Positions 46,786 to 56,303 of a DNA stretch of 64,000 bases are shown piece by piece; the stretch's first letter is position 1, and the number at the start of each line of letters is the position of its first letter. The DNA is from Leptospira idonii (lineage in GTDB: Bacteria; Spirochaetota; Leptospiria; Leptospirales; Leptospiraceae): contig NZ_RQHW01000018.1 in assembly GCF_004770995.1 (NCBI RefSeq), forward strand, positions 1 through 64,000, in the 5' to 3' direction. Under the pieces are notes generated by a model. That model did no database searches. It worked only from the letters and a program-made list of their open reading frames with translations, and had not been told where the DNA came from. Both the position numbers and the translations under genes were made by a program.

Positions 46786-46809
46786 AAAGACCGGTAACTA
46801 AAATTGATT

Positions 46810-47118
46810 TTACTTGGAAGGATTTGCCTGAGGAGCTGGGGAAGCAGTTGCAACACTCTTCACTCCTACATATTTTTTAGGAGCGATTGCTTGGATGTCT
46901 CCACCGTGGTCTTGGATCGCCACTTTCAATCCTTTTTTGCGAAGAGTTCTCAATGCTCTTGTGGAAATTTTAACGCGAACCCATCTGTTTTCATCTTCTA
47001 AAAATACTTTTTTAGTAACGACATTCACCTTCCAAATACGGCGGTTCTTTTTGTGCGAGTGAGATACATTGTTCCCCGCTGCCGTTCCTTTTCCAGTTAC
47101 TACACATCTTCTAGCCAT
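46810..47118 (-). CDS. rpmB: Ribosomal protein L28
   Basis: 50S protein of 102 aa. [20 protein letters not shown] is the usual opening (Cys5 present, though the full zinc-ribbon Cys set is not), then [20 protein letters not shown] and [20 protein letters not shown]-terminal tail after about residue 80 ([20 protein letters not shown] and on) makes it longer than the common 78-residue form; the tail is Ala/Pro-rich and probably disordered. The LOG-family gene ends 19 bp upstream. Confidence 0.96.
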   Translation of the reverse strand: MARRCVVTGKGTAAGNNVSHSHKKNRRIWKVNVVTKKVFLEDENRWVRVKISTRALRTLRKKGLKVAIQDHGGDIQAIAPKKYVGVKSVATASPAPQANPSK

Positions 47119-47137
47119 AAAATTTCCCTTTGTTTCG

Positions 47138-47944
47138 CTATGATTTTGTACTTAATTTTCGGGTCAATTCCAAACGAATGTTTTTTTGAAAGAAAGAGAA
47201 AGCTTCTTCAGGAGTGTCCGCAAAAGAGAAAAGCTGTAGATCCTCCTTGCTGATCAGTCCGAATTCCGCCAAAGCAGGGAAATTGATCACTTTTTTCCAA
47301 AACTCCGTTCCATAGAGAAGGATGGGAATTTTAGTTTTTTTCTCCGTTTGCACCAAAGTGAGAGTTTCGAACAATTCATCGAAAGTTCCGAACCCTCCCG
47401 GAAATGCGATCATTCCTCTGCAATGTTTCATAAACCATAATTTGCGCATAAAAAAATAGTGAAACTCAAAAGAAAGCTCTGGAACCGCATAAGGATTCAC
47501 ATGCTGTTCCATAGGGAGCACTATGTTCAATGCAATGGAGTTACCACCTGCTAATTTCGCTCCCCGATTCCCCGCTTCCATAATTCCAGGGCCGCCCCCA
47601 GTGCAAATGTGCAGATTTCTGCCGGGAAATTCCTTTTCCCAATGACAGGCCCATTCCGTCATCAAACGAGCAAATTCAACCGCTTCTTCGTAGTATCTGA
47701 CAAATGGAGTCAGCCCGTTTAGATTAGGATTACCCGCCTTTTCTTCCGGGCTGGGAATTCTTGCGGAGCCGAAAACGACTACAGTGTCCGTAATTCCGTT
47801 TTTTGTCAGTTCCGCTTTGGGATGCAGATATTCGGAAAGCATCCGAACCGGACCAGCATTGTCCCCCCATAAAAAATCTTTGTTTTCAAAGGCTAAATCT
47901 GTCATTGTATGATTAGGATCGACCTTATCCTGCGGCACCTTCAT
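47138..47944 (-). CDS. LOG-family protein (Rossmann-fold nucleotide hydrolase)
   Basis: A 268-aa protein of the LOG family, known for phosphoribohydrolase activity on cytokinin ribotides or nucleotide 5'-monophosphates. [20 protein letters not shown] and [20 protein letters not shown] carry the family motifs PGGxGTxxE, and [14 protein letters not shown] is the opening beta strand. Bacterial members are often poorly characterised and may act on AMP or related nucleotides. Just 8 bp separate its start from the divergent plus-strand gene. Confidence 0.9.
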   Translation of the reverse strand: MKVPQDKVDPNHTMTDLAFENKDFLWGDNAGPVRMLSEYLHPKAELTKNGITDTVVVFGSARIPSPEEKAGNPNLNGLTPFVRYYEEAVEFARLMTEWACHWEKEFPGRNLHICTGGGPGIMEAGNRGAKLAGGNSIALNIVLPMEQHVNPYAVPELSFEFHYFFMRKLWFMKHCRGMIAFPGGFGTFDELFETLTLVQTEKKTKIPILLYGTEFWKKVINFPALAEFGLISKEDLQLFSFADTPEEAFSFFQKNIRLELTRKLSTKS

Positions 47945-47952
47945 AGGAAATT

Positions 47953-48855
47953 TTGAAAAGTATGATGAATTACTGGAAATCCTTATTTTCCCGAACGGGG
48001 AATCAACAAACAGACGTTCATCTATTTTTCCCTCATTTGAATTTCAGGGAAATCGAATTGAAAGAAAAATTCATCGAGTCTTGGGAAAACTATCATTCGA
48101 ATCTTTGGAAAGAAGAGACAGATCTCGCATGGGAAATCCAGCCGGAAGCGGTTTTGAAATGCAACTTGAGGATCTATGTATCGTGGGTTCCCCAAGGAAA
48201 AGATAAATATTTCCATCTATTCTTTCCCGATCTGTTTCGAAAGGAAAAAGAAAAGAGCTTACGATCGCATATTCTCGGTTTTTTGGAAGATCGAACGGAA
48301 AAAGAAACTTTCCCTAAAACTAATTTTTTCTCACAACTTACGAACATTCCCAAATACTTTCATTGGAAAAAATTGACTTTGCAGGAAGGAGAATTGGATC
48401 TTCCGGAAGATTGGATTTGGACCAAAGAAGGATTCTCTCCTTTGGTGTTTCAAAACAAAATCCAAGTGAAAGTCAGGATCGGAAGATTGGAAAAAATTTT
48501 TTACAGATGGAAACACAGAAAGTTTTATTCTCCCTCGCCTCTTGTTGGAGAACTTTATGTGAAATGCAAAAGAAAGTATGCGGAAGGAAGTTACGGAGAA
48601 ACTCTATTTCTCTTTTTAGGTTATTTTTTAGAGAACCCTAAAGATCATTATTTCTTAGAATACTGGAACCTAACTCCCATTTTGGATCCAAACATAACTC
48701 TTCGAATTCCCAAAGAATTATGGAACCATAACCGCAGCGGGAAAGAGAGATCTCCGATCTATTGGATCGAAGATCTTAAATTCGGTTACGAGAATACGTT
48801 TGAATCTAGGCCTGTCTACCGGGGCGCCACTTCTTCGCTTGATCGTCCAAAATAA
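47953..48855 (+). CDS. Hypothetical protein, unknown
   Basis: A 300-aa product rich in Lys, Phe and Trp, without signal peptide, membrane segment or known motif. Charged beta-like segments (LNFREIELKEKFIESWENYH, then LRIYVSWVPQGKDKYFHLFF) make up the N-terminal half; KCKRKYAEGSYGETLFLFLG lies near 205. The TTG at 47953 has AGGA 4 nt upstream, a better-placed ribosome-binding site than for the ATGs at 47962 and 47965. Divergent from the LOG gene with a tiny 8-bp gap; its 3' end overlaps a small HTH gene on the other strand by 50 bp. Confidence 0.6.
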   Translation: MKSMMNYWKSLFSRTGNQQTDVHLFFPHLNFREIELKEKFIESWENYHSNLWKEETDLAWEIQPEAVLKCNLRIYVSWVPQGKDKYFHLFFPDLFRKEKEKSLRSHILGFLEDRTEKETFPKTNFFSQLTNIPKYFHWKKLTLQEGELDLPEDWIWTKEGFSPLVFQNKIQVKVRIGRLEKIFYRWKHRKFYSPSPLVGELYVKCKRKYAEGSYGETLFLFLGYFLENPKDHYFLEYWNLTPILDPNITLRIPKELWNHNRSGKERSPIYWIEDLKFGYENTFESRPVYRGATSSLDRPK

Positions 48856-49015
48856 TGAAACGGGAGTTTTTCCCGATCACAACTTCGTTGATCTTTTTGT
48901 CCTGAAGAGCTCGATAAACAGAGGTTCTACTGGTGTTCTTTTTCTCTGCAAAATATTTTATTTCCAAAAGACTTTTGCTTACTTGTCTGCAAGATTGTAT
49001 GATCGTATCGGTCAT
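48806..49015 (-). CDS. Small HTH (MerR/excisionase-like) DNA-binding protein
   Basis: A 69-aa protein with the shape of an HTH_17/excisionase domain: LLEIKYFAEKKNTSRTSVYR (helix, turn, recognition helix), then ALQDKKINEVVIGKNSRFIILDDQAKKW. The wing-like VVIGKNSRF resembles the binding strand in this family. No integrase or phage gene is near, so it is more likely a stand-alone regulator than an excisionase. A palindrome with a third half-site lies 15-36 bp upstream of its start, suggesting autoregulation. Overlaps the 3' end of the 300-aa gene. Confidence 0.75.
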   Translation of the reverse strand: MTDTIIQSCRQVSKSLLEIKYFAEKKNTSRTSVYRALQDKKINEVVIGKNSRFIILDDQAKKWRPGRQA

Positions 49016-49029
49016 CGTTGCTTGAACCT

Positions 49030-49051
49030 CGTCTGTTAGACGTAATAGACG
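49030..49051 (-). promoter_or_regulatory. Palindromic operator candidate for small HTH gene
   Basis: CGTCT-GTT-AGACG is a perfect inverted repeat (49030-49042), and AGACG occurs again at 49047-49051. On the minus strand a TATAAT box sits at 49056-49061, so the repeats fall around the transcription start, a good place for repression. The arrangement (three 5-bp half-sites, 15-36 bp before the start) suits a small HTH autoregulator; no -35 is visible. Confidence 0.5.
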
Positions 49052-49063
49052 ATTGATTATAAC

Positions 49064-49987
49064 CTAAAAACTATCCATGCGAATAAAAAATTCGATCGTT
49101 TTTTCGGAATCCCTAGGTAAATCCATAGGATTAGAACCGGAAAAATGCAAAAAATTTCCAGTAGAAGTCATCGGTTCGATGGCGATTGATTTTCTATCGT
49201 TCGGAATGTACACCTGGAAGAAATGTCCTCCTCCTACGATTAATTTTTCCTTTCGATGGATGGAGAAAAGTCCTAACTGTCCGGTTCCTTCGATGGACTT
49301 ATACAAATGGTCCATAGACCTTCCTTCCAGTTTCATTTCGTCCTTGAGACGAACTGTACCGTCTAATAGCCGTTCCGGTAGGAGATAGTCGCCTAATTTA
49401 ACTTCGTAAAAACCGGAACCGAATAAGTACAAATCGTCTACATAAGACTCTGTTCCCCAGCGAAAGTAAGGATGAATTCCTAAAGAGAAGGGAAAATCTT
49501 TCCCGGAAAGATTTTCCAATCGATAACGAACTTTCAGTTCGTGATCCGTCAGCACAAAAGATTCAGTCACTCGGATTTCAGAAAGAATCGTATCTTTCCA
49601 AGAATCGGGGAGGCGGAAAGAAAAATGCGCTTCCGAACGGGAATCGGATTCCATTTCGAAAATCAAATCCCTGGGAAGATTATGATATAACCCATGTGAG
49701 GGGATTCCGTTTCCATCCGTAAGCCAGTGAACACTGGGATAAAAAGGTTCCTTGGCCCAAGGATTCGGATCCAAACGATTCACCCAAGGAAACATGAGAA
49801 AAGATCCGGAGGCGAAAAAAGGATCCGATTCTTTGTGTCCTGCTACGACGGAAATCGGTGAAAAATCCAGAGGAGACGCTAAAACTAAATCCAGCCACTG
49901 CCCTCCCGCTTCCGGGGAAATCTCGAAATTAGCCTGTTTCGTTCTCAAATGATACAAGATTCTCCCCCCAAAAATGATTGAATCCAA
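49064..49987 (-). CDS. Aldose 1-epimerase family protein
   Basis: A 307-aa protein of the galactose mutarotase fold. FLMFPWVNRLDPN, IPSHGLYHNLPRDL (active-site His), LGIHPYFRWG (second His) and SIAIEPMTSTGNFLHF (catalytic Glu region) give the expected order of motifs. Members interconvert anomers of free or phosphorylated sugars; the exact sugar is not shown. Start codons of it and the divergent sppA gene lie 26 bp apart. Confidence 0.88.
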   Translation of the reverse strand: MDSIIFGGRILYHLRTKQANFEISPEAGGQWLDLVLASPLDFSPISVVAGHKESDPFFASGSFLMFPWVNRLDPNPWAKEPFYPSVHWLTDGNGIPSHGLYHNLPRDLIFEMESDSRSEAHFSFRLPDSWKDTILSEIRVTESFVLTDHELKVRYRLENLSGKDFPFSLGIHPYFRWGTESYVDDLYLFGSGFYEVKLGDYLLPERLLDGTVRLKDEMKLEGRSMDHLYKSIEGTGQLGLFSIHRKEKLIVGGGHFFQVYIPNDRKSIAIEPMTSTGNFLHFSGSNPMDLPRDSEKTIEFFIRMDSF

Positions 49988-50012
49988 AGTTTCCGATCAT
50001 ACAAAGGTTCTT

Positions 50013-51005
50013 ATGCCTTCCAGAAAGCACTTTCTTACAGTTTTCACAATCGTTTTTACCGCAGTTTTTCTGCAGTCCTGCATCATTGCCAGTTTCCCTG
50101 TCTTCGGAGGGGGAAAGGCGGATTTCGAAGAAAAGGTAATCTCCGGAACCGATAAAGATAAAATCTTAATCATCCCCATCGAAGGGATCATCAGTGATGA
50201 AAGCAAAGAATCGTTCTTCGGGGGCAGTACGGAATCAGTGGTCGCCCGCGTAAAAGAATCTCTCAAGTTCGCAGAAAGAGATCCTTTTATCAAAGGAGTC
50301 ATTCTTAAAATCAATTCTCCCGGCGGAACGGTTACTGCGAGCGACATCATCTATCAAGAAATTCTGAATTTCAAACAAAGAAAGAGAATCCCTGTTTTCG
50401 CAGGATTCATGGACACTGCCGCAAGCGGTGCCTATTACATCGCAATGAGTACGGACTCCATCGGTGCCCATCCAACAACCGTTACAGGTTCAGTTGGGGT
50501 GATCATGCAGGGTTTCAACTTCAAAGAAGGTTTGGATAAGATCGGTGTCAAAGATCAGTCCATTACGTCCGGAGCGAACAAAGCGATCGGTTCCCCTTTC
50601 ATCGACCAGTCTCCTGAACAAAAGAAAATACTCCAATCCATCGTAGACAATTTGTATCATCGATTCTTCCAGATCGTGAAAAAAGGAAGACCGAATGTTC
50701 CTGAAACCAGATTGAAAGAAATTTGTGACGGAAGAATTTTCACCGCAGAACAAGCTAAAAACGAAGGTATGGTGGATTTCATCGGATACTTCGAAGATTT
50801 CCAATACAGATTGATGCAGCACGATAAATATTCCGGCGATAAAAGCGGAAACCCGAAACTGATCGTTTACCAAAGAGGAAAAGGCAGAGTGGAGAATATC
50901 TACCAAGCGAACGGATCTTCCGAGAACCAAATCAAATTGGGAATCGTAGATAAGTTTTTAGGTCAGAACTCCGGCGCTAAATTCTATTATCTTTGGGATC
51001 TGTAG
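50013..51005 (+). CDS. sppA: Signal peptide peptidase SppA (S49), lipoprotein form
   Basis: Serine protease cleaving remnant signal peptides in the membrane (330 aa). Start chosen at 50013, with an AAAGG ribosome-binding site and a lipoprotein signal ending FTAVFLQSC (Cys23). The short, single-domain form resembles Bacillus SppA: catalytic Ser in TAASGAYYIAMSTDSIGAHP, and the general-base Lys in TSGANKAIGSPF, with TVTGSVGVIMQGFNF between. The lipobox is unusual: SppA of most bacteria is held by a transmembrane helix, so here anchoring may be by lipid (inference). An MBOAT gene follows after 12 bp. Confidence 0.93.
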   Translation: MPSRKHFLTVFTIVFTAVFLQSCIIASFPVFGGGKADFEEKVISGTDKDKILIIPIEGIISDESKESFFGGSTESVVARVKESLKFAERDPFIKGVILKINSPGGTVTASDIIYQEILNFKQRKRIPVFAGFMDTAASGAYYIAMSTDSIGAHPTTVTGSVGVIMQGFNFKEGLDKIGVKDQSITSGANKAIGSPFIDQSPEQKKILQSIVDNLYHRFFQIVKKGRPNVPETRLKEICDGRIFTAEQAKNEGMVDFIGYFEDFQYRLMQHDKYSGDKSGNPKLIVYQRGKGRVENIYQANGSSENQIKLGIVDKFLGQNSGAKFYYLWDL

Positions 51006-51017
51006 GCCGGACGTTTC

Positions 51018-52445
51018 ATGTTATTTAATTCCATTGCCTATCTAGTTCTATTTGCAGTTACATATCTAGTTTACTGGAATATTCCTCAAAAAGGGAGAAA
51101 GCCGCTTTTGCTTCTTTCTTCCGTAATTTTTTACGCTTATTTCAGTTTTCCTTTTTTGTTTCACTTCCTGGGAGTCGTTTTAGTCAACTACTGGTTCAGT
51201 GAAATTATATTTAAAAGAAAATCGGAAGGGAAACCCTATCAATTTGCCCTAACTACGATTATCTGCCTCAACCTGGCAAACTTAGTTCTTTTTAAATATT
51301 TTTACTTCATCACAGGAACTGTGTATTCGATCTCTGGTTGGACGCAGGTAAAGACGTTCGCTGATTCTTGGAGCATCTTTCTCCCTCTTGCCATCAGCTT
51401 CTATACCTTTCAGATCATCGCCCTGCAAGTGGATCTTCACAGAGGAATCATCAAGGAAAGAATTAGTTTCTTAGACTACTTCATCTTCATTCTGTTTTTC
51501 CCTCAATTGATTGCAGGCCCGATCATGAGGTCGGATAATTTCCTTCCTCAAATCAACAATCCTGAAATAGACGATGACCGAATGAAAAAAGGTCTCTTCT
51601 TGATTTTAGGGGGACTTTTCAAAAAGGTAGTCATCGCAGAGAACGTAGCTCCCATCATCGCTCCTGTTTTTATGGATCCTGCGAAGTATGACAGTTATTC
51701 TCTTTTCTTTGCTGTATTAGGTTTTATCACACAAGTGTATTCCGACTTTTCCGGATACACCGATATCGCCAGAGGTTCTGCCAATTTACTCGGTTACGAA
51801 ATTCCGGAAAATTTCAAAGGCCCCTACTTTGCTCAAAGTTTCAGAGATCTTTGGTCGAGATGGCACGTCACCCTTTCTTCTTGGTTGAGAGACTACCTCT
51901 ACATTCCTCTAGGAGGAAACCAAGGAAGCATCTTTCGTTCTAATCTAAATATGTTCATCACTATGTGTTTGGGAGGACTTTGGCATGGAGCCAATTGGGC
52001 CTACGTTGCTTGGGGAGCTTATTTAGGCGCCTTCTTGTGGATCGAACGTTCTTTGTATTTGGCGAGAGGAAAAAAGAAAATCATACCGGACAGTTTCCCT
52101 TTTGCGACCCTCATCCGAACCATTTTCGTATTCCTTGCTTTTGCTTTTTCTGGAATTTTCTTCCGTTCTGCGGCCAGAGGGGACGAATCGATGTCTGTCG
52201 TTTATGAAATCTTCAAAGGGATTTTCACTTTTCGAAGCGTAGGGGACACACTGGACAGAGTGAACGAACTTCCTTTGTTGGTAGCGGCCGGCCTCTTCTT
52301 CAACTGGATGCAATATTCCGATGCCACTTATACGAAACTAAAGCCGTATCAAAATTATATCCTTCCTGTTTTGGCAGTGATCATGTTACTTTTGTTAGGT
52401 ATTTTCGGAGACGGGGGACAGGATTTTATCTACTTCCAGTTCTAA
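51018..52445 (+). CDS. MBOAT-family O-acyltransferase (AlgI-like)
   Basis: An integral membrane protein of 475 aa with about ten helices. The MBOAT core contains SFRDLWSRWHVTLSSWLRDY, LYIPLGGNQGS, and LGGLWHGANWAYVAWGAY with the catalytic His; TDIARGSANLLGYEIPENF is typical of the AlgI/PatA group. It probably transfers acetyl groups from the cytoplasm to a surface polysaccharide or lipid. No AlgX/AlgJ-type partner is present here; the next gene encodes a small lipoprotein that could be related. Follows sppA by 12 bp. Confidence 0.93.
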   Translation: MLFNSIAYLVLFAVTYLVYWNIPQKGRKPLLLLSSVIFYAYFSFPFLFHFLGVVLVNYWFSEIIFKRKSEGKPYQFALTTIICLNLANLVLFKYFYFITGTVYSISGWTQVKTFADSWSIFLPLAISFYTFQIIALQVDLHRGIIKERISFLDYFIFILFFPQLIAGPIMRSDNFLPQINNPEIDDDRMKKGLFLILGGLFKKVVIAENVAPIIAPVFMDPAKYDSYSLFFAVLGFITQVYSDFSGYTDIARGSANLLGYEIPENFKGPYFAQSFRDLWSRWHVTLSSWLRDYLYIPLGGNQGSIFRSNLNMFITMCLGGLWHGANWAYVAWGAYLGAFLWIERSLYLARGKKKIIPDSFPFATLIRTIFVFLAFAFSGIFFRSAARGDESMSVVYEIFKGIFTFRSVGDTLDRVNELPLLVAAGLFFNWMQYSDATYTKLKPYQNYILPVLAVIMLLLLGIFGDGGQDFIYFQF

Positions 52446-52459
52446 GTCTAAGGAACGGT

Positions 52460-53142
52460 TTGTTTTTTTTCATAAGAAACAAGCCGTTCTTTTCCTCTAT
52501 CTCCCCGCTTTTTTCTTTGTTTGGAATTGTCAAAACGATCCTTCTTGGATTCGCAAACTTCCTTCCGAATCAGGCAGCCAAGTTGTTTCTTATCCTGCTC
52601 TTTCCTTGGGAAACTACGAAAGACCTACTGAAAAAAAATCTCCCATGCATTCCAAAGACTTTCACTCCGATTGGACGGAATGGATTCTAATCGAAAAAGA
52701 AAACCGATTCCGTAAAGAATGGAGATCTTTCGTTTTTCATAAGGAAAAAAAGAAGTTTGTCCGCGTTTTAGGAGAAGGAAAATACAAACAAGAAGGCCCT
52801 TGGATTCTTTTCGAAACGGAATCGGTTCGTAAATACGAATGCAATGAAGAAGAAGTTTCTCATCCCTCCCGATGGAAACAAAGATCTTATTTACCTTGTC
52901 CTTCGGAAACATCCGTTTCTATTTCTGTAAACATTCCTCACAAACTATTGTATCATTTCGATTCGGAAGAACGTTCCATTGCACCTTTGCAGTATGAATC
53001 TGGTTATTTAGAGTCAGGCTTCGGAATCGGATGGGAATCCGGCAAACCGTATGAAGAAGGGATTTTGTTTAAAAAGGCGAAGAGTAAATACGTGAAAAAA
53101 GAATTCCAACCTCACGTATATTACTACGGGAGGTTGGATTGA
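52460..53142 (+). CDS. Putative lipoprotein with signal peptide out of frame at T8
   Basis: The main open frame (from about 52462 to 53142) encodes FLYLPAFFFVWNCQNDPSW and then a beta-rich charged body ending YYYGRLD. LPAFFFVWNC is a good lipobox, but no ATG, GTG or TTG precedes it in frame. A TTG at 52460 with AAGGA 5 nt before is followed by eight T, and reading with one more T gives MFFFHKKQAVLFLYLP and a full lipoprotein of about 227 aa. So the gene is switched off by a one-base slip in T8, is a fresh pseudogene, or the sequence has an error. No family recognised. Confidence 0.65.
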
Positions 53143-53193
53143 CTCTAGAACGAATCAAAGAGGGTAACCATCTCTAGAAAAGAATCATAACGT

Positions 53194-53634
53194 TTATTTA
53201 TAAGCTAACACCGCGCAAGCTCTTCCGTATGTCACTACGTCTTTCGCTGCTTTTTCTTCGAATTTGGTGATGCCGTGTTGTTTGAAAGCGATGCTTGCTT
53301 GGTTTGCGAAATTACCCGCTTCACAATAGTTTCCCGCTTTAAATGCCGCATTGGATGTAAGATAAAGAATAGATGCGTAACTTTTATGCGCTTTCATTCC
53401 GATCGCTTCTCTGATCTTTAACGCACGTTTGTAATGAAGGGAAGCAAGTTCGTATTCTCCTTGGTTCTCCTCGGAAGTCGCTACTTTCAATAATTCGTTT
53501 GAAATTTCGGTCAAAGTTTCTTTGTCGTAAGAATTCACGAGAGAGCTGATCTCTTCGTTGTCCAATTCAGACTCAAAAGCAGAAAGAGAGAATGTTAAAC
53601 CTAAAATCAAGAGTGTTGAGATAGTTAGCTTCAT
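53194..53634 (-). CDS. Small exported TPR-like protein
   Basis: A 146-aa protein with a type I signal peptide (TLLILGLTFSLSA, cleavage near FES). The mature part is helical with two TPR-like units: NQGEYELASLHYKRALKIRE and YASILYLTSNAAFKAGNYCE, AGNFANQASIAFKQHG. Such periplasmic TPR proteins usually mediate protein contacts. Two Cys in the last third may pair. No family name can be given. It stands alone, convergent with the lipoprotein gene. Confidence 0.75.
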   Translation of the reverse strand: MKLTISTLLILGLTFSLSAFESELDNEEISSLVNSYDKETLTEISNELLKVATSEENQGEYELASLHYKRALKIREAIGMKAHKSYASILYLTSNAAFKAGNYCEAGNFANQASIAFKQHGITKFEEKAAKDVVTYGRACAVLAYK

Positions 53635-53861
53635 TTTGACCTCCGGGAAGAAACATTCTTTGCAGAATCCGTTTTCTTCGCTTTCGATCTATAGAATGCA
53701 ACATCCGTGCCAACATTTCTACCGTTCCGGAAAATCAAGAAATACCGCTAGAATGCCTTGGATTGGCATTCTAGGAAATAGAGATAGTTTCTAAGAGTGT
53801 ATTAAAAATAGGAAGGAAATCAAAATGGAAGCTAAATTGCCCAAAGTTTAGGCAATTTGTT

Positions 53862-56291
53862 CTAATTTTTATTAGGTTTTAGTTCATCGTCACTGATTTC
53901 CAACTCTCTTTGTAGAAAATCGTTCAAATCCATGGACCGGAAGTGATCTCTGTCTCCGTCACATTGTCTGCTACCCGGAACCGCCAAAGTTCTTCCTGCT
54001 ACGGTGATCGGCTTCAAAAACATATTGGAAGTGAGAGGACAATTCGGTCCTGGAGCGAGTCCATTGAAAGAACAAGTGGCTCCTTTGATGACGTCTTCCG
54101 GAATGACATCCGGTTTTCCCGGGGTTTGGAAGGTAGGATAAGGACCTTCGTTGTACCAGCGAGAGTACATCCTTCCCCAAATCGGAACGGCAACCCCTGC
54201 CGCAGTCGTTCCCTGTCCCAAGGAAAGGGAAGATTTATCGAACCCCATCCAAACGACAGTCGTAAATTTAGGATCGAAACCGCAATACCATACGTTCGTG
54301 TAAGAAGAAGTGGATCCGGTTTTTCCTCCCGATTCCCCTTTGTAATTTCCTTTGTCGGAAGCACGAAGAGTCGCAGTAGGTGTTCCTCCTGTAGCCACAC
54401 CGATCAACATTTGGCGGATGATGTATGCTGTGGATTCGGGAATGATCTGAATGGTTCCGTTTTTTGCTTCTTCTGCAAGTTCTTCCTGAACTTCTTTTTC
54501 TTTATTGTATATGACGGATCCGCTTTGATTTAGCACATAACGAACGCTAAAAGGAATTACATCCTTTCCTTTGTTCGCCATGATGGAATAAGCAAGCGCC
54601 ATTTCATAAGGAGTGAGTTCCGCCACTCCCAAAGCAAGCGCTGGCCCTGTAGGATATCTTGTTTTGTTTGTTTTCGAAACCTTAGATGCAAAATCAATGA
54701 CAGAGTCTGTGCCGGTTCTCATCAACACCTGAACGGATACGATGTTCAAAGACAAAGAAAGGGCTCTCGACAAAGGCACCATTCCCCTGAAGTCCCCGGA
54801 AATATCTTGAGGAGAATACCCTTCTCCTTCTTCCGTAATGGTTGTTAGTGGAGCATCCATAATTCCAGTTCCGGAACCGACCGCTCTGTTTTGAATCGCA
54901 GCGGCATACACCATCGGTTTGAAAGAAGACCCTGTTTGTCTTCTTGCCTGCATCGCTCTGTTGAACTGGTTTTTAGGAGTGAACCTGGATCCTCCCACCA
55001 TTGTTTGTATATAGCCTGTTTGGTGATCAATCGTAACAACGGCTCCCTCTACGTGCAAATTAGAGGAGAACACTAGGGAAGATCTGCGGAATTCTTTCAC
55101 AGCAGCACTTTCATTCTCTGAAGGTATGAAGTCTGTGAGTAATTCCAAAGAAGATGCCAGTTCCTTTTCCAAATGAAGTCGGAAGATTTGCCTGTCATCC
55201 AAATTGGTGATATAAGGAACTCCTACGGGGAAAATAGTGCCCATAAGATTGTACAAGGAAACTAATCCTCTGTCGGCTCTTCCCGCATAACGAAAGTTCG
55301 CTCCGAATGCGTATCGATCCTGGTCGATGAGTCCCTTTCTGAGTTCCTCTTCCGCAATCTCTTGTTTTCTTACATCCAGAGTGGTATAAACGCGAAGTCC
55401 TCCGGTATAAACCGCTTCCTCGCCCACTTCTTTTTCCAAAATTTGGCGCACCCATTCCGTAAAATGAGGAGCTCTGTTCAATTTCGTTCCCCATGTGGAA
55501 CGAGAAGGAGATTGAGTGATTACGATCGGCCAATATTTTTCCCAAAATTCATCGTGGATCTTTTGCACTTGGTCTTTAGGAACGAATCCGTTTTTGGCCA
55601 TCAAATTCAGAACGAGTAAATGTGCCGTTTTGGCATCTTTCGGATTTTTGAAAGGAGAATAGTTGACAGGTGCTTTCGGAAGTCTCGCAAGAAGGGCCGC
55701 TTCCGCAATATCCAAATCTCTTACGTCTTTTTGGAAATATACATTGGCCGCAGAAGAAAGACCTGTTGTTCCGTGACCCAGATAGATTAGATTGAAATAA
55801 ATTTCTAAGATCTCTTCTTTTGTGTATTCTTGTTCTATCTGTAAGGTGAGGAGCGCTTCCAGAAACTTACGAGCGAATGTTTTTTTTCTTTCTTGTAAAA
55901 TCGTTTTGGCAAGCTGCTGAGTAAGAGTGGAACCTCCCTGCACGATTCTTCCCGCCAGAACGTTTTTGATCGCCGCTCTTATGATGGCGGAAAAATCGAT
56001 TCCGAAGTGATTGAAGAAATTATCGTCCTCTACGGAGAGAAACGCCTGGATCACATGAGGAGGAATGTCTTGGTATTTCAGAAGTTCCTGTTTGTGGCGA
56101 TACAATTCCGCAAAAAGGATTCCGTTCGTATCGTACAGTTTGGTGGGAGTGGTCGGCTGGTAGGATGCCAGCTTTTGCAGCTCCTTACCTTGGTTGACTT
56201 CGGATAAAATGTATCCGAAGAAAATTCCGCCGAATAGGGCGAAAACGAAGAATGCTGTCAGCGTATATTTTAAAGTTTTTTCTTTGTCCAT
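53862..56291 (-). CDS. Penicillin-binding protein 1A (bifunctional class A)
   Basis: Peptidoglycan glycosyltransferase plus transpeptidase, 809 aa. One N-terminal membrane helix ([15 protein letters not shown]) precedes the GT51 domain: [16 protein letters not shown] with catalytic Glu, then [20 protein letters not shown]. The transpeptidase domain has the SxxK nucleophile in [14 protein letters not shown], the SxN-like [10 protein letters not shown], and the KTG box [20 protein letters not shown]. The C-terminus has two extra Cys in a [18 protein letters not shown] tail. Together with the lytic transglycosylase it remodels the cell wall. Its start lies 12 bp downstream of the metallo-hydrolase gene stop. 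Confidence 0.95.
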   Translation of the reverse strand: MDKEKTLKYTLTAFFVFALFGGIFFGYILSEVNQGKELQKLASYQPTTPTKLYDTNGILFAELYRHKQELLKYQDIPPHVIQAFLSVEDDNFFNHFGIDFSAIIRAAIKNVLAGRIVQGGSTLTQQLAKTILQERKKTFARKFLEALLTLQIEQEYTKEEILEIYFNLIYLGHGTTGLSSAANVYFQKDVRDLDIAEAALLARLPKAPVNYSPFKNPKDAKTAHLLVLNLMAKNGFVPKDQVQKIHDEFWEKYWPIVITQSPSRSTWGTKLNRAPHFTEWVRQILEKEVGEEAVYTGGLRVYTTLDVRKQEIAEEELRKGLIDQDRYAFGANFRYAGRADRGLVSLYNLMGTIFPVGVPYITNLDDRQIFRLHLEKELASSLELLTDFIPSENESAAVKEFRRSSLVFSSNLHVEGAVVTIDHQTGYIQTMVGGSRFTPKNQFNRAMQARRQTGSSFKPMVYAAAIQNRAVGSGTGIMDAPLTTITEEGEGYSPQDISGDFRGMVPLSRALSLSLNIVSVQVLMRTGTDSVIDFASKVSKTNKTRYPTGPALALGVAELTPYEMALAYSIMANKGKDVIPFSVRYVLNQSGSVIYNKEKEVQEELAEEAKNGTIQIIPESTAYIIRQMLIGVATGGTPTATLRASDKGNYKGESGGKTGSTSSYTNVWYCGFDPKFTTVVWMGFDKSSLSLGQGTTAAGVAVPIWGRMYSRWYNEGPYPTFQTPGKPDVIPEDVIKGATCSFNGLAPGPNCPLTSNMFLKPITVAGRTLAVPGSRQCDGDRDHFRSMDLNDFLQRELEISDDELKPNKN

Positions 56292-56303
56292 GATCGATCG
56301 TCT

